From Biformimicrobium ophioploci (GTDB taxonomy: Bacteria > Pseudomonadota > Gammaproteobacteria > Pseudomonadales > Cellvibrionaceae), in NCBI RefSeq assembly GCF_030270605.1, contig NZ_BSYJ01000004.1:310001-374000 (forward strand): a stretch of 64,000 nt of DNA, given 5' to 3'. The notes below the pieces were generated by a model, which saw only the letters and a list, made by a program, of their open reading frames with translations, did no database searches and had not been told where the DNA came from. The number at the start of each line of letters is the position of its first letter. Within the stretch, counting starts at the first letter, position 1. Position numbers and translations under genes: made by a program. This document shows, in pieces, positions 27,164 to 36,698 of this stretch.

Positions 27164-27507
27164 ACATCCCCTCCTAGGTTTGTAATTATCGCAGTTTTCC
27201 TGCATAGACAGTCAGCACTGAAACCGACTGCCAAGGCACAAACGCACGCTGTGGCCAGCATTAGCGTATTGTTCTTTTTATATTCGTGGGCCTGTAAGCC
27301 CCCGTTTATGACTCCGGAAACAGCCGTTTCTTTACAGCTATCAGCGCCTCCATGGCACCTGATTCCGGTATTTTTGCGATCAAGCCCGTCAAATTGGATG
27401 GTATTTGTTCAATCTGAAGGCTGTATGCAGGGTTGAAGTTATCCCAACATGCATTCGAAGTCAAAACCTCATGCAAGATTTCTATGGGGTGGCGGACGGT
27501 TTGATTT
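27164..27507. other. Intergenic leader of TonB receptor 2
   Basis: A 344-nt gap between the frameshifted MFS gene and the TonB receptor, both on the minus strand. It holds the operator and promoter at 27436-27464 and a small GGGC/GCCC hairpin near 27287-27300. I see no ORF with coding character. Confidence 0.6.
27450..27463. promoter_or_regulatory. Putative LacI-type operator, site 6
   Basis: TGCATTCGAAGTCA is identical to site 3. On the minus strand it overlaps TTGACT (27459-27464), with TAACTT 17 nt further on, an arrangement shared with site 1. Confidence 0.75.
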
Positions 27508-28624
27508 TCAGGGGCCGGTCGACGCCTGATGAGGGGCTATCGCCGGGGCTACGCGCGTCTTGCGGGTCTTTACCAGTATGGCGATGGCTATAAGCGTGGC
27601 GAGGCAGCAGAGCATGGCAGCGCTGAAAAGGCCGGTCGGGCCCTGCAGGTCCATGGCCAGCGCGCACAGGAGTGGCCCGCAGAAACCACCAACGGCATAG
27701 GCCGCCATGATCTTGCCGCCGGGCTGTCCACCGTGGCGCGACCAGAGGCCCAGGCTGAGGGGGTAAAGGGTGGCCACCAGACTGCCGAGTACCAGCATAT
27801 GCAGGATCGCGGTAGCTGCCACCACCCCTAAAAGCAGCAGGCCGCACTCGGCGACGAGGGCAACCAAAACAATCGCCAGTGGGTTGGCCTGTCCGCAGGT
27901 GCGCGCAACAACGGCTGCGGCAGGCTGCAATAACAGCCCCGCGAAAACCAGCAGCGCCATATGCAGGCCGAGCTGGGCTTTTGGCAGGCCCAGCCCGGTC
28001 AGGGCCACCGGCAGCATGGCAAAGCAGATTGAAACCATCAGTCCCGCGCAGATAGCGCCGGCCAGACCGGCATAGGCATTGCGCTCGAGGGTCTCGGACC
28101 TGGCTGCCGGAAACGGCGGCCACCAGAGCGAGGCCTGCAGCTATGGGAAACAGCCAGGCAATGTTGCCGACGGGCAGTTGCACCAGTAGCTGGCCACAGC
28201 CCAGCCCGAGTACCACCAGCCACTGGTACAGGGCGAGCAGGCGGGGCCGCTGCTCCGACTCGGTGGTGAGCACCAGGCTCTCCAGTAGTACCAGTGAGAG
28301 CGCGGCCAGGAAACCGGTACCGGCCCTCAGGGCGAACAGTGCTGGCCACCAGTCTGTTACGGCATGGGCTGCAGCGACTGCGCCCGACAACAGGCAGCTG
28401 GCCACAAATACCCGCCGGCACGCATAGCGCCTGCGCAGGCGTGGTGCCGCCATACCGCCCAGCAGTAAACCGGCAGAGTAGGCAGCCATCACCAGCCCGA
28501 TCGGTCCGGAAGCTGTCTCCAGCATATATAGCGGCAGGCTGATGCCGACCAGCCCGGAGGCAGTCATCAGGAAGAATATGGTCAGGTAGGGGGGAAGCGT
28601 GACCCCCTTGGGTAGCTGGAACAC
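27508..28624 (-). pseudogene. Frameshifted MFS transporter
   Basis: The N-terminal half is read from a GTG at 28624 and encodes typical MFS helices, then runs into non-membrane, Arg/Gly-rich sequence after AAVSGSQ. The continuation with six more helices, from RNAYAGLAGAICAGLMVSIC to the end at 27508, lies in another frame. The frames differ by one extra base (or two missing), and the break is near 28090-28120. The full joined protein would have about 370 residues, normal for MFS. It is either a decayed gene or a sequencing error. It sits upstream of the operator-linked TonB receptor, so an intact version could have been an exporter or importer of this island. Confidence 0.8.
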
Positions 28625-28879
28625 TGGAACTCACAGGGTGGGCTGGATACTTGCCGCAACCTTAATTGTTCGTGTCAGAGGCGTATTGATTGAGGTCAAG
28701 CACAGCAATGTGAACCCTGACCATTTAGAGGTATTGATTTACAACTTTGGTCTAGTGGCCGCACCGCCATGGTGCACTAAGGTGAGAAAGCAAACCTTTG
28801 TAGCCCAGCGATGCTATCGGGCGCGCGCATTAATCGTTTGTGCAGTCCGAACATAATTCTAATAATGAAGGTGCTAGTC

Positions 28880-31069
28880 ATGAGCGCATTCCCAACGCCC
28901 TCTAGGGGCGCAATCCGCGGTGCCCTGTTTTTCCTGAGTGCACTGTTTACAGTGTGTGCCAATGCCGGCAGCTGGCAGCAGAACCAGTCTGTTGGCGGTT
29001 TCAATTCCGTCCATATCTATACGCCGGATTCTGTATCGCCGATCGGTGACGGCAAGGCATTGTTGATCATGCTGCACGGCTGCGCGCAACCCATCAACAA
29101 CTTCCTCACCGCCAACCTGGAAGTGGCAGCCGAGCAATACGGTATGGTGGTGGCCGTGCCGGACGCCATGAACAAGGCTGGCTTCAGTTGCTGGTCCTAC
29201 TGGGAGGGCGTTAAGTCACGCACTTCCGCCGATTACAGAAACCTGGTCAACCTGGCCAATACCATGAGCGGCGATGCCAGCCGTAACATCGATCCGGACC
29301 AGGTGTATATTGCCGGCCTGTCTTCCGGTGCGGCCTTCGCCAACACTACCGCGTGCCTCGCGCCGGATGTTTTTGCGGGCATGGGCATCAGTGCCGGGCC
29401 GAGTGTCGGCACCAGCTCCAATGGTGCACTCGGTCCGTGTGAACAGGCCGATGTCACCACGCGCTGTAACACCTATGCCGGTAGCTACAAGAGTCACTTC
29501 GATACCCAGATCGCGTCCATCGCCCACGGTGATGCCGATACCACCGTTAACCTCTGCTACAACGAGCAAAATTCCGACGGTATGGCTGGCGTTTATGGCG
29601 TTTCCAAACTTTCTGGAACCAATACTGTCAGCGAAGGTGTCGGCCGCACCGCGGAGGAAACCCTGTGGGAAGATGGTCGCGTTTCTAAACTGCTGTTTAA
29701 CGGCGTGGATCACGCCTGGTCCGGCGGTGAAGGTGCATCCGGTGGCTACATCAACGGCAATGGCATCAACTATGCCTCGTACCTTGGGCAGTTCTTCACC
29801 GCAAACAACCAGCGCGTGGACCGCAATAGCGGTCCTGCTATCAGCAACCTGAGTGCGACTGAAAACAGTGGTGCGTTGGCAATCAGCGGTAATGCGCTGG
29901 ATGCCGAGGGTAGTGTTGCCGATGTGGCGATTACCATCAGCAACGTCGATGGTGGCGCTCCGGTGGTGGTGGAGACCCTGAACGCAAGCGCCGCGCCGAG
30001 TGATGGCTTCTTCAGCGCGACCAGTTCCGCGCTGGCGGACGGTCTGTACGAAGTCAGTGCGGTGGCAACCGATAATGAAAGCGTGCAGGGCGATGCTGCG
30101 GCAGTTACCCAGCGGGTCGGACCGGAGCCGCCGGAAAGCGCACCAGTGCTGAGTGATACCGCAACAACTGTTTCCGGTCAGTGTGCCACCGTGACTGGTA
30201 CCGTGGTGGATGCCAACCAGAACCTCGATTCGGTGGTGGTGGATTTTGCCAACGGTAATGTCAGTGCCGCCATCAGTGGCAGCAGCTATTCCGCTGAAGG
30301 CTGTAACCTGCCCGGAGGTAGCAACCAGGCCACCGTCACCGCCACGGATGCGACCCAGCTCTCCAGCACCGATACCATCAGTTTCGATATCGATGCGGGC
30401 CAGACCGGCGACTACAACTTCCATATCAGCGCCGGGCACATCACCTGGGGCGTGGGTTACTCAGCCTGCTACCTGGCATTCGGCACATCCGAATTCACCA
30501 TGCGCGAATACCCCTCGGGTAGCGACTGCCAGTGGATCGCGGATGGCGATAGCAGCTGTGCCGGCCCGGTGCAGGCCTGTTCTGCCGGTGGAGGTAGTGA
30601 CGGCGGCAGTGGTGGTGGCGGTACGGAACCGACCGACAGCGACGGTGACGGGGTGGAAGATACGCTGGATAACTGTCCGAATGACGTCAATCCCGGTCAG
30701 GCAGACAACGACAGCGACGGCATCGGCAATGCCTGTGACAGCACCCCGGACGGTGAGCCGGTAGATGCCGACGGCGATGGCGTGACGGATAGTGTCGATA
30801 ATTGTCCGAATACCGCGAACCCCGGTCAGGAAGACAGTGATGCCGACGGCATCGGCGATGCCTGTGACAGCACCCCGAATGGTGATGTCACCTGTACCGA
30901 GTACACGGCCAACAACTACAACCATGTTCAGGCCGGTCGTGCCACCACCACGGGTGGTTACACCTATGCGGTCGGCTCTGGTGATAACCTCGGTCTTTAT
31001 AACCTGTTTGTCACCACCACGCTGGCGGAGACCAGCGCCGGGTATTACGAGCTGGGCAACTGCCCCTGA
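28880..31069 (+). CDS. Secreted PHB-depolymerase-family esterase with binding modules
   Basis: A 729-residue secreted protein. The signal peptide ends near VCANA (residue 29). The catalytic domain (about 35-330) has LHGCAQ at 65-70, the hallmark of the PHB depolymerase/feruloyl-esterase family, and lipase box GLSSG with Ser148. Candidate partners are Asp in DADTT and His in DHAWSGG. Two Ig-like stretches follow, then a Cys-rich module, a Gly/Ser linker, two thrombospondin type 3 calcium repeats and a C-terminal Cys-bounded module (CTEYTANNYN to GNCP) probably used in substrate binding. The ATG at 28880 has GAAGG 8 nt upstream; earlier starts lack a ribosome site. The substrate could be polyhydroxyalkanoate or an esterified polysaccharide. 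Confidence 0.88.
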   Translation: MSAFPTPSRGAIRGALFFLSALFTVCANAGSWQQNQSVGGFNSVHIYTPDSVSPIGDGKALLIMLHGCAQPINNFLTANLEVAAEQYGMVVAVPDAMNKAGFSCWSYWEGVKSRTSADYRNLVNLANTMSGDASRNIDPDQVYIAGLSSGAAFANTTACLAPDVFAGMGISAGPSVGTSSNGALGPCEQADVTTRCNTYAGSYKSHFDTQIASIAHGDADTTVNLCYNEQNSDGMAGVYGVSKLSGTNTVSEGVGRTAEETLWEDGRVSKLLFNGVDHAWSGGEGASGGYINGNGINYASYLGQFFTANNQRVDRNSGPAISNLSATENSGALAISGNALDAEGSVADVAITISNVDGGAPVVVETLNASAAPSDGFFSATSSALADGLYEVSAVATDNESVQGDAAAVTQRVGPEPPESAPVLSDTATTVSGQCATVTGTVVDANQNLDSVVVDFANGNVSAAISGSSYSAEGCNLPGGSNQATVTATDATQLSSTDTISFDIDAGQTGDYNFHISAGHITWGVGYSACYLAFGTSEFTMREYPSGSDCQWIADGDSSCAGPVQACSAGGGSDGGSGGGGTEPTDSDGDGVEDTLDNCPNDVNPGQADNDSDGIGNACDSTPDGEPVDADGDGVTDSVDNCPNTANPGQEDSDADGIGDACDSTPNGDVTCTEYTANNYNHVQAGRATTTGGYTYAVGSGDNLGLYNLFVTTTLAETSAGYYELGNCP
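30635..30889 (+). repeat. Tandem thrombospondin type 3 repeat DNA
   Basis: Two units with a period of about 129 bp inside the esterase gene encode DGDGVxDxxDNCPN...NPGQ...DGIGxACDSTP. The Asp-rich units are calcium-binding spacers. Confidence 0.75.
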
Positions 31070-31519
31070 CTAAGCTGACAGGAGGCGGCGCCAACGGCGC
31101 AGCCTCCTGTGTGAGCACCCGTCCATGTGCTGACTCGCCGGTTCTAAACACCTCCCCGCCTTGTTGTGTCCTCTCGTCCACCAATTGTCCCTCTTAACGA
31201 CGAATTAACCCGTATTATCCTGTTTGTCGCACCCCTTGATTGATGTACAGCCCGGACCGGGCAATATGCAATGGCGGCGTGAAGCATCGTCAGCCTTTAT
31301 CCGAACTTCCAGTTTTGGGTTGAGAGGCGATAGTACGCTCACCGTAGTTAAGTAAGGTTTGGACCGGCTTAACTTTGGTACCCAATAGCATTGCTAGGGG
31401 TATTGTCGGCAGTGGAATTGATGATGAGCAGTTCCACTTCAGGGGTAATCCGGCGAGAACGATTGCCGACATTAGCAGTGCCCAACAAGACGATTCTAAA
31501 AATAAGGGTTGAAGCCAAA
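31070..31519. other. Intergenic region upstream of TonB receptor 3
   Basis: A 450-nt gap. It contains a long GC hairpin after the esterase gene (31078-31110, ACAGGAGGC/GCCTCCTGT, no T tract) and the inverted repeat at 31346-31374. The ORF of the receptor stays open back to 31391, but that stretch lacks coding character. Confidence 0.55.
31346..31374. promoter_or_regulatory. Candidate operator, inverted repeat AGTTAAG-N15-CTTAACT
   Basis: A perfect 7-bp inverted repeat separated by 15 nt, about 150 nt upstream of TonB receptor 3. It could bind a regulator dimer such as the LytTR protein encoded nearby, but I find no second clear copy in the locus. Confidence 0.35.
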
Positions 31520-34180
31520 ATGCACTTCCTCAAAAAACCGTTGACCGTAGCCTTGGCAATTGCAAATCTGGGGGTGGCGACTGCGCTTGCCCAAGAGGCC
31601 GAGCCGGCTAAAGAAGAAAAAAGTACTGGCCTGCTGGAAGAAGTTACCGTAACGGCCACCAAGCGTGAAACCGATCTGATGGACACGCCCGTTGCGATCA
31701 CCGCATTTTCCCAGGCTCAGCTGGAGCGTGCTGGTGCGACCAATGTACGCGATCTTGCAGGTCTGGTACCGAACCTCGATATCGGCTACGAACAGGACCA
31801 GGCTTCGCCGGTGATCTCCATGCGCGGTGTGCGCTCGACCAATACTTCAGAGCTTGGTGATCCATCTGTCGGTCTGCATATGGATGGCATTTACTCTCCT
31901 CGCCCGCAGGGTGCGATGGCGCTGATGTTTGATGTTGAGCGAGTAGAGGCCCTGCGTGGTCCGCAAGGCACGCTGTTTGGCCGTAACTCCACGGTTGGTG
32001 TGGTCAATGTGATCTCCAGGCGCCCGGACACCGAGAGCTTTGAGGCGAATGTTGGCGTTGAGCTGGGCTCTTGGGACAACCAGGTCATGAAAGGTGTAAT
32101 GAACCTGCCGGTATCGGATACCTTTGCCCTGCGTGCTTCCTTTATTCAGCAGACTCGCGATTCCTACCTTGATGGCTACTACGACCCCAACCAGTGGGAC
32201 CGCCGTCGTTTGCCGGGATATGCGCAAAATGCTCCTGATCTAGTTGGCGATGCGCAGACCCTGATTCAGGATCGCAACTGGTGGGGTACCAAAAAAGAGT
32301 TGGTAAAAGCGGATGGGGAAGATTTCTACAACAATATCGACCAATACGCTTTCCGCTTGGCAGCTCTGTGGGAGCCGACCGAAAAGATTTCCTGGCTGAC
32401 CAGCATTGAGAAATACCAGGATCAGGGTGCTGGCTCTATCAATACCCTGGACTGCGACAAGCTGGAGCTTGCCGGCAATAGTTGTGAAAACATCTACGGC
32501 CCCGGCGCAGACCAGTACACGGTTGCGGTAAATACCCCGGGTGAACTGGATCTTTCCATCGAAAGCTTCCGTTCTTCTTTCCGCTGGGACTTTAGCGATG
32601 AAATGGCGTTTATCTACAATGCCGGTTACGCCGTTCAGGATCGCTCGAATCTGGTCGACATCGACGCGGGTGTGACGGACTGGGATATGGAAATCTGGTT
32701 TGTTGATACGGAATATGCCTCCCAGTCTCATGAGCTTCAGTTGCAGTCCACCGGCGATGGCAAATTGCAGTGGATTGCGGGCGCATTTTATTTCAAGGAA
32801 AAGAACGACATGGATGGGCTGTTCAATGCCCACATGAATGATTCGGCGTTCTGGGATCAGCCAAACCGTACCCTTGAGTCTGAGGCTGTATTTGGCCAGA
32901 TGACTTATGAATTGACCGAGAAGCTCTTCCTGACAGCGGGTTATCGCTATAGCAAAGATACCAAGCAAGATGTTGGTGGTCGTAACCTGAGCTGTAACCG
33001 CGATTGGGGCCTGGGCGAAGGTGATGCTGGCTTCCCGGGTTGTTATCCAGCATGGGTGTGGGCAGATGGCCTGGATGCAGATGATTATTTCAATCAGTAC
33101 TCTGCAGACCACTTTGCCAACCCGGATATCTATTCCGTTGCAACCAATAACGACAACAAGGGCAGCTGGTCTGATTCCACCTTCCGTCTGGGGCTGGATT
33201 ATGACCTGACCGACGATGTCATGTTGTATGCATACGTTGCGGATGGCTTCAAGGCCGGCGGTATCGGCGATGTTGTAGTCGAGTACTTGCAGGACCCTCT
33301 GACCGCAGAATATGCGACGGACGAAAATGGTGAGCAGATCATCGAACAGGTCTATCAGCAGAATTATGATCCGGAGCGTGTGACAACATTTGAAATTGGT
33401 GCGAAAGGCAGCTTCTTTGACGGTAGCCTGAACCTGGCGGCGACCTACTTCCTGTCTGATTACACCGACATGCAGCTGGCTGCACCGGAATCTGTCCACG
33501 ATGTATATGCCATCGAGCAGAACCCTGATTCCGATAACTTCGGCGAAGTGATCACCAATGGTGTGGTCGTGTACAACACGCGTAATGCTGCCGAATCGAT
33601 GATTCAGGGTGTTGAGGTGGAATTCCAGTGGGCGCCGATTGAAAACGGTGTGTTCGGTGGTTATGTCACCTGGCTGGATACCGAGATCACTTCCGACTTC
33701 GAAACCCGTTGGAATTTCGCAAACCGCGAGCTGTTCGAGATCCCTGACTACGGTCTCGCACACTCCAATGAAAACCCGCTGCTGTATCGCAACCTGAAGG
33801 GTAACGAGCTTGCCGCTTCGCCGGAGTTCGCGCTGACCATCAACTATGCGCACACATTCGAACTTGGTAATGGCGACCGGATCATTCCTTTCGTAAACGT
33901 GCACTGGGAAGACGACTCCTACCTCAGCTACTGGAATGTCGACAAGCACGACTTCCCGACGCCTACTCCGGAAGCGTTCAGCGATACCCGTGAGGCCTTC
34001 ACCACTGTGGATGTATCTATTCGTTACGTAACCGCGGACGACAAGATCTCGGCAGAGCTGTTCGGCTACAACGTAACCGATGAAATTATCCCTTACTGGG
34101 CTAGTGCCGGTGACGGTGTTGTTCGCGCGCCGATGTCGGTACCGGCTAACTACGGTGTGCGCTTCAACTACACCTTCTGA
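31520..34180 (+). CDS. TonB-dependent receptor, glucan locus copy 1
   Basis: An 886-residue outer-membrane receptor. The signal peptide MHFLKKPLTVALAIANLG... is cleaved near ATALAQ; a TonB-box-like EEVTVTATKRE follows, then the plug with VEALRGPQGTLFGRNSTVG and a long barrel ending in NYTF. It is closely paralogous to the receptor at 54517: both share SPRPQGA-ALMFD, DGYxDPNQ and similar large loops. The ATG at 31520 starts a proper signal peptide; the ORF upstream of it does not look coding. It is followed by an FHS-type sugar transporter and the LytTR/LytS pair, so it probably imports oligosaccharides released by the GH3/GH5 enzymes of the same locus. Confidence 0.93.
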   Translation: MHFLKKPLTVALAIANLGVATALAQEAEPAKEEKSTGLLEEVTVTATKRETDLMDTPVAITAFSQAQLERAGATNVRDLAGLVPNLDIGYEQDQASPVISMRGVRSTNTSELGDPSVGLHMDGIYSPRPQGAMALMFDVERVEALRGPQGTLFGRNSTVGVVNVISRRPDTESFEANVGVELGSWDNQVMKGVMNLPVSDTFALRASFIQQTRDSYLDGYYDPNQWDRRRLPGYAQNAPDLVGDAQTLIQDRNWWGTKKELVKADGEDFYNNIDQYAFRLAALWEPTEKISWLTSIEKYQDQGAGSINTLDCDKLELAGNSCENIYGPGADQYTVAVNTPGELDLSIESFRSSFRWDFSDEMAFIYNAGYAVQDRSNLVDIDAGVTDWDMEIWFVDTEYASQSHELQLQSTGDGKLQWIAGAFYFKEKNDMDGLFNAHMNDSAFWDQPNRTLESEAVFGQMTYELTEKLFLTAGYRYSKDTKQDVGGRNLSCNRDWGLGEGDAGFPGCYPAWVWADGLDADDYFNQYSADHFANPDIYSVATNNDNKGSWSDSTFRLGLDYDLTDDVMLYAYVADGFKAGGIGDVVVEYLQDPLTAEYATDENGEQIIEQVYQQNYDPERVTTFEIGAKGSFFDGSLNLAATYFLSDYTDMQLAAPESVHDVYAIEQNPDSDNFGEVITNGVVVYNTRNAAESMIQGVEVEFQWAPIENGVFGGYVTWLDTEITSDFETRWNFANRELFEIPDYGLAHSNENPLLYRNLKGNELAASPEFALTINYAHTFELGNGDRIIPFVNVHWEDDSYLSYWNVDKHDFPTPTPEAFSDTREAFTTVDVSIRYVTADDKISAELFGYNVTDEIIPYWASAGDGVVRAPMSVPANYGVRFNYTF

Positions 34181-34490
34181 TCGTAAAGGTCCCTAACTAC
34201 CTGAAAGGCACCAGTAGTTCACTGCTGGTGCCGTCTCCAGGAGTACTAGCCTGTCTCCGGATGGGCTTTTTATCGATTTTTTTGGCTGTCTTGATTGCGG
34301 CGTTGTGTCGGACCCAATATCCCATTGGTCTCCGATTAACTCCGGGTCGACCCTGATATGTACCTTCTTATCGAAAAGGCGGTCTGGCGATTTTTAGCTG
34401 TGATAAAAGATAACTTGTGTTTTTCTGCGCGTGCCAATCGCTTGGTCGGGCAGTTATAGCCAATTACAAATGACGTCTCGGGAATAACAA
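34181..34490. other. Intergenic region between TonB receptor and sugar transporter
   Basis: A 310-nt gap. It has a hairpin GGCACCAGTAG/CTGCTGGTGCC at 34207-34232 without a T tract and a T-rich stretch at 34267-34284, together a possible weak terminator for the receptor gene. No ORF is supported. Confidence 0.5.
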
Positions 34491-35768
34491 ATGGCAACAC
34501 TCGGAACAAATATTGAAGCCGGTGCAGTCGGCTCGGATACGAATACATCCTCCAGCCACCAGTTTGCATTGGTCGCGCTTACCTCGCTGTTTTTCATGTG
34601 GGGTTTTATTACGTGTCTCAACGACATTCTTATTCCTCACCTGAAGGCAGTATTTGACCTGAATTACGCACAGGCGATGCTGGTGCAGTTCTGCTTCTTC
34701 GGTGCTTATTTCCTCGTTTCCTTACCTGCTGGCAAACTGGTGGGCAGGCTTGGATACCAGCGTGGTATCGTGATTGGCCTGTCCATTGCGGTTGTCGGCT
34801 GCCTGCTGTTCATCCCGGCAGCGAGAATGCAGGTTTACGCCGTTTTTCTGTTTGCACTGTTTGTCCTTGCGGCGGGTATTACCGTTCTGCAGGTTTCAGC
34901 TAACCCCTATGTGACCGCGCTGGGGTCGGAGTCTACAGCTGCGAGTCGCCTGACTATGACGCAGGCATTTAACTCCCTGGGTACCACTATTGCGCCGTTC
35001 TTTGGTGCTTTCCTGATTCTTGCTGTTGCCCATGGTGCTGGCGAGCAGATGACGGCGGCAGAACGCGCCTCAGCGGTGGAGTTGCCGTACCTGATTCTTG
35101 CAGCAGCGCTGGCGGCACTGGCGGTAATTTTTGCGAAGCTGAAGCTGCCGGCCATCGACGAGCATATGGCGGAAGCCGATGCTGGTGCTGAAACGACTAA
35201 AAGTGATAGTGCGCTCAAGCATTCGCACCTGGTTCTGGGCGCAGTGGCAATTTTCCTATACGTCGGTGCGGAAGTATCGATCGGTAGCTTCCTTGTCAAT
35301 TTCCTGTCCCAGGAAAGTATCGCGGGCATCACCGAGCAGCAGGCTGCTTTCTACGTCTCCCTATACTGGGGTGGGGCGATGGTCGGTCGCTTTATCGGGG
35401 CGGTAGTCATGCGCTACGTCGCTGCGGGTAAAGTACTGGCTTACTGCTCCCTGGGTGCGTGTGCACTGCTGGCCGTGACTATTATGGGTACCGGAAAATT
35501 GGCGATGTGGGCCGTACTTGCTATTGGCCTGTGTAACTCTGTTATGTTCCCAACCATCTTCAGCCTAGCACTTACGCGCCTTGGGGCGCTGACGAGTCAG
35601 GGCTCTGGCATCCTTTGCCTTGCAATCGTTGGCGGCGCACTGGTGCCTGTCCTTCAGGGGTTGCTGGCAGACCAGATTGGTATCCAGTTGGCGTTTATTC
35701 TGCCAGTGCTGTGTTACCTGTACATACTCTTTTACGGAGTTAGCGGACACAAAGTGCGCGAGGGTTGA
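34491..35768 (+). CDS. FHS-family sugar MFS transporter 1
   Basis: A 425-residue twelve-helix permease of the fucose/glucose/galactose:H+ symporter branch of MFS (GluP/FucP-like). Typical stretches are [19 protein letters not shown] in the first helix, LQVSANPYV and [17 protein letters not shown]. Its expected role is inner-membrane import of glucose or a related monosaccharide released in the periplasm by GH3 enzymes. It is close to the second copy at 38241, with the two flanking the LytTR/LytS pair. The ATG follows GGGAATAACAA. A strong terminator lies 23 nt after the stop. Confidence 0.92.
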   Translation: MATLGTNIEAGAVGSDTNTSSSHQFALVALTSLFFMWGFITCLNDILIPHLKAVFDLNYAQAMLVQFCFFGAYFLVSLPAGKLVGRLGYQRGIVIGLSIAVVGCLLFIPAARMQVYAVFLFALFVLAAGITVLQVSANPYVTALGSESTAASRLTMTQAFNSLGTTIAPFFGAFLILAVAHGAGEQMTAAERASAVELPYLILAAALAALAVIFAKLKLPAIDEHMAEADAGAETTKSDSALKHSHLVLGAVAIFLYVGAEVSIGSFLVNFLSQESIAGITEQQAAFYVSLYWGGAMVGRFIGAVVMRYVAAGKVLAYCSLGACALLAVTIMGTGKLAMWAVLAIGLCNSVMFPTIFSLALTRLGALTSQGSGILCLAIVGGALVPVLQGLLADQIGIQLAFILPVLCYLYILFYGVSGHKVREG

Positions 35769-35791
35769 TCCCCGGCTTTTTCCTTATGTTT

Positions 35792-35817
35792 GCCCGGCCT
35801 TGAGCCGGGCTTTTTTT
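35792..35817 (+). terminator. Rho-independent terminator of sugar transporter 1
   Basis: GCCCGGC-CTTGA-GCCGGGC followed by seven T residues, in the gap between convergent transporter and response-regulator genes. Confidence 0.93.
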
Positions 35818-35861
35818 GAAATTAGATAATCACGGGAGCCGGAGTTGTGCGAGCAAGGGGG

Positions 35862-36698
35862 TCAGTTGGCCGTGCTGGTTTTACGAAAGTCCAGATATTC
35901 CTTGATGGGTTTTCTGTAGTTCCGGCTCACTTTCACTTCCGCGCCGCTTGACAGGGTCAACAGGAATTCGCCTTTGGTTAGAGTGGTGATCTGTTCTATA
36001 TAGTTCAGGTTTACCAGCGTTGACCTGTGGACTCTCTTGAAGGTTTCGGAACACAGCTGTTGCTCGAGTTCTTTCATGGTGCTGCGCATGATATGGGTTG
36101 TGCCCCTGGCGTGAACACACATGTAGTCGCCGGCAGCGTCTATCCACTCCACATCGGCCTGGTTCAGCATCGTGATCTTGCCCCGGTCTTTCACTGCGAG
36201 TTTGCCGGCAGCAGCACCGCCTGGCGGGGATGCGCTGGCAGTGCCCTGCGGCTCGTTCAGGGCTTCTATGGAGGCTACCAGTCGGGCCTTCTCGTTCTGC
36301 AGCGCATCGCCGGCCTGCGCGGCGCCTGGATTGGGCAGCCGCCCGCGAGCACGCTCGATAGCCAGCGCCAGGCGCTCGTTTTCCAGGGGTTTGAGTACGT
36401 AATCGACCGCGTGTACTTCGAAAGCCTCAATGGCATATTCATCGAATGCGGTTGTGAAAATCACCAGGGGTATCGTATCGCCCTGCAGCCGGCGTACGAC
36501 TTCAAAGCCATTCATTCCGGGCATTTGCACGTCCAGGAACAGAATATCCGGTGTGTGTTTTACCACCGCGCTCAATGCTTCGCGGCCATTGCGTCCGGTG
36601 GCGACCACTTCGATATCCGAAATCTCTTCCAGAATTGACTGTAGCAGGCGCAGTGCCAGTGGCTCATCGTCTACCAGGACAGCTTTTAAGCGACTCAT
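35862..36698 (-). CDS. LytTR-family response regulator
   Basis: A 278-residue regulator. The receiver domain (1 to about 120) has the acidic pair DDE at 10-12 and phospho-acceptor Asp56 (FLDVQMPG). After a Gly/Ala-rich linker, a LytTR DNA-binding domain occupies about 165-270 (WIDAAGDYMCVHARG, FKRVHRSTLVN, SRNYRKP). The start overlaps the stop of the upstream LytS-type kinase by 4 nt (ATGA), so the pair is translationally coupled. It probably controls the surrounding glucan genes. A paralogous pair lies at 52309-54247. Confidence 0.93.
   Translation of the reverse strand: MSRLKAVLVDDEPLALRLLQSILEEISDIEVVATGRNGREALSAVVKHTPDILFLDVQMPGMNGFEVVRRLQGDTIPLVIFTTAFDEYAIEAFEVHAVDYVLKPLENERLALAIERARGRLPNPGAAQAGDALQNEKARLVASIEALNEPQGTASASPPGGAAAGKLAVKDRGKITMLNQADVEWIDAAGDYMCVHARGTTHIMRSTMKELEQQLCSETFKRVHRSTLVNLNYIEQITTLTKGEFLLTLSSGAEVKVSRNYRKPIKEYLDFRKTSTAN

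Noticed and set aside
28038-28634. Separate 198-residue ORF over the MFS gene
   Set aside because: Pro/Arg-rich shadow frame; the membrane-protein signal lies in the two other frames of the broken MFS gene.
31332-31339. AGTACGCT shared by the leaders of both glucan TonB receptors (also 54422)
   Set aside because: Only 8 nt, at different distances from the starts, and flanks do not align; chance is likely.
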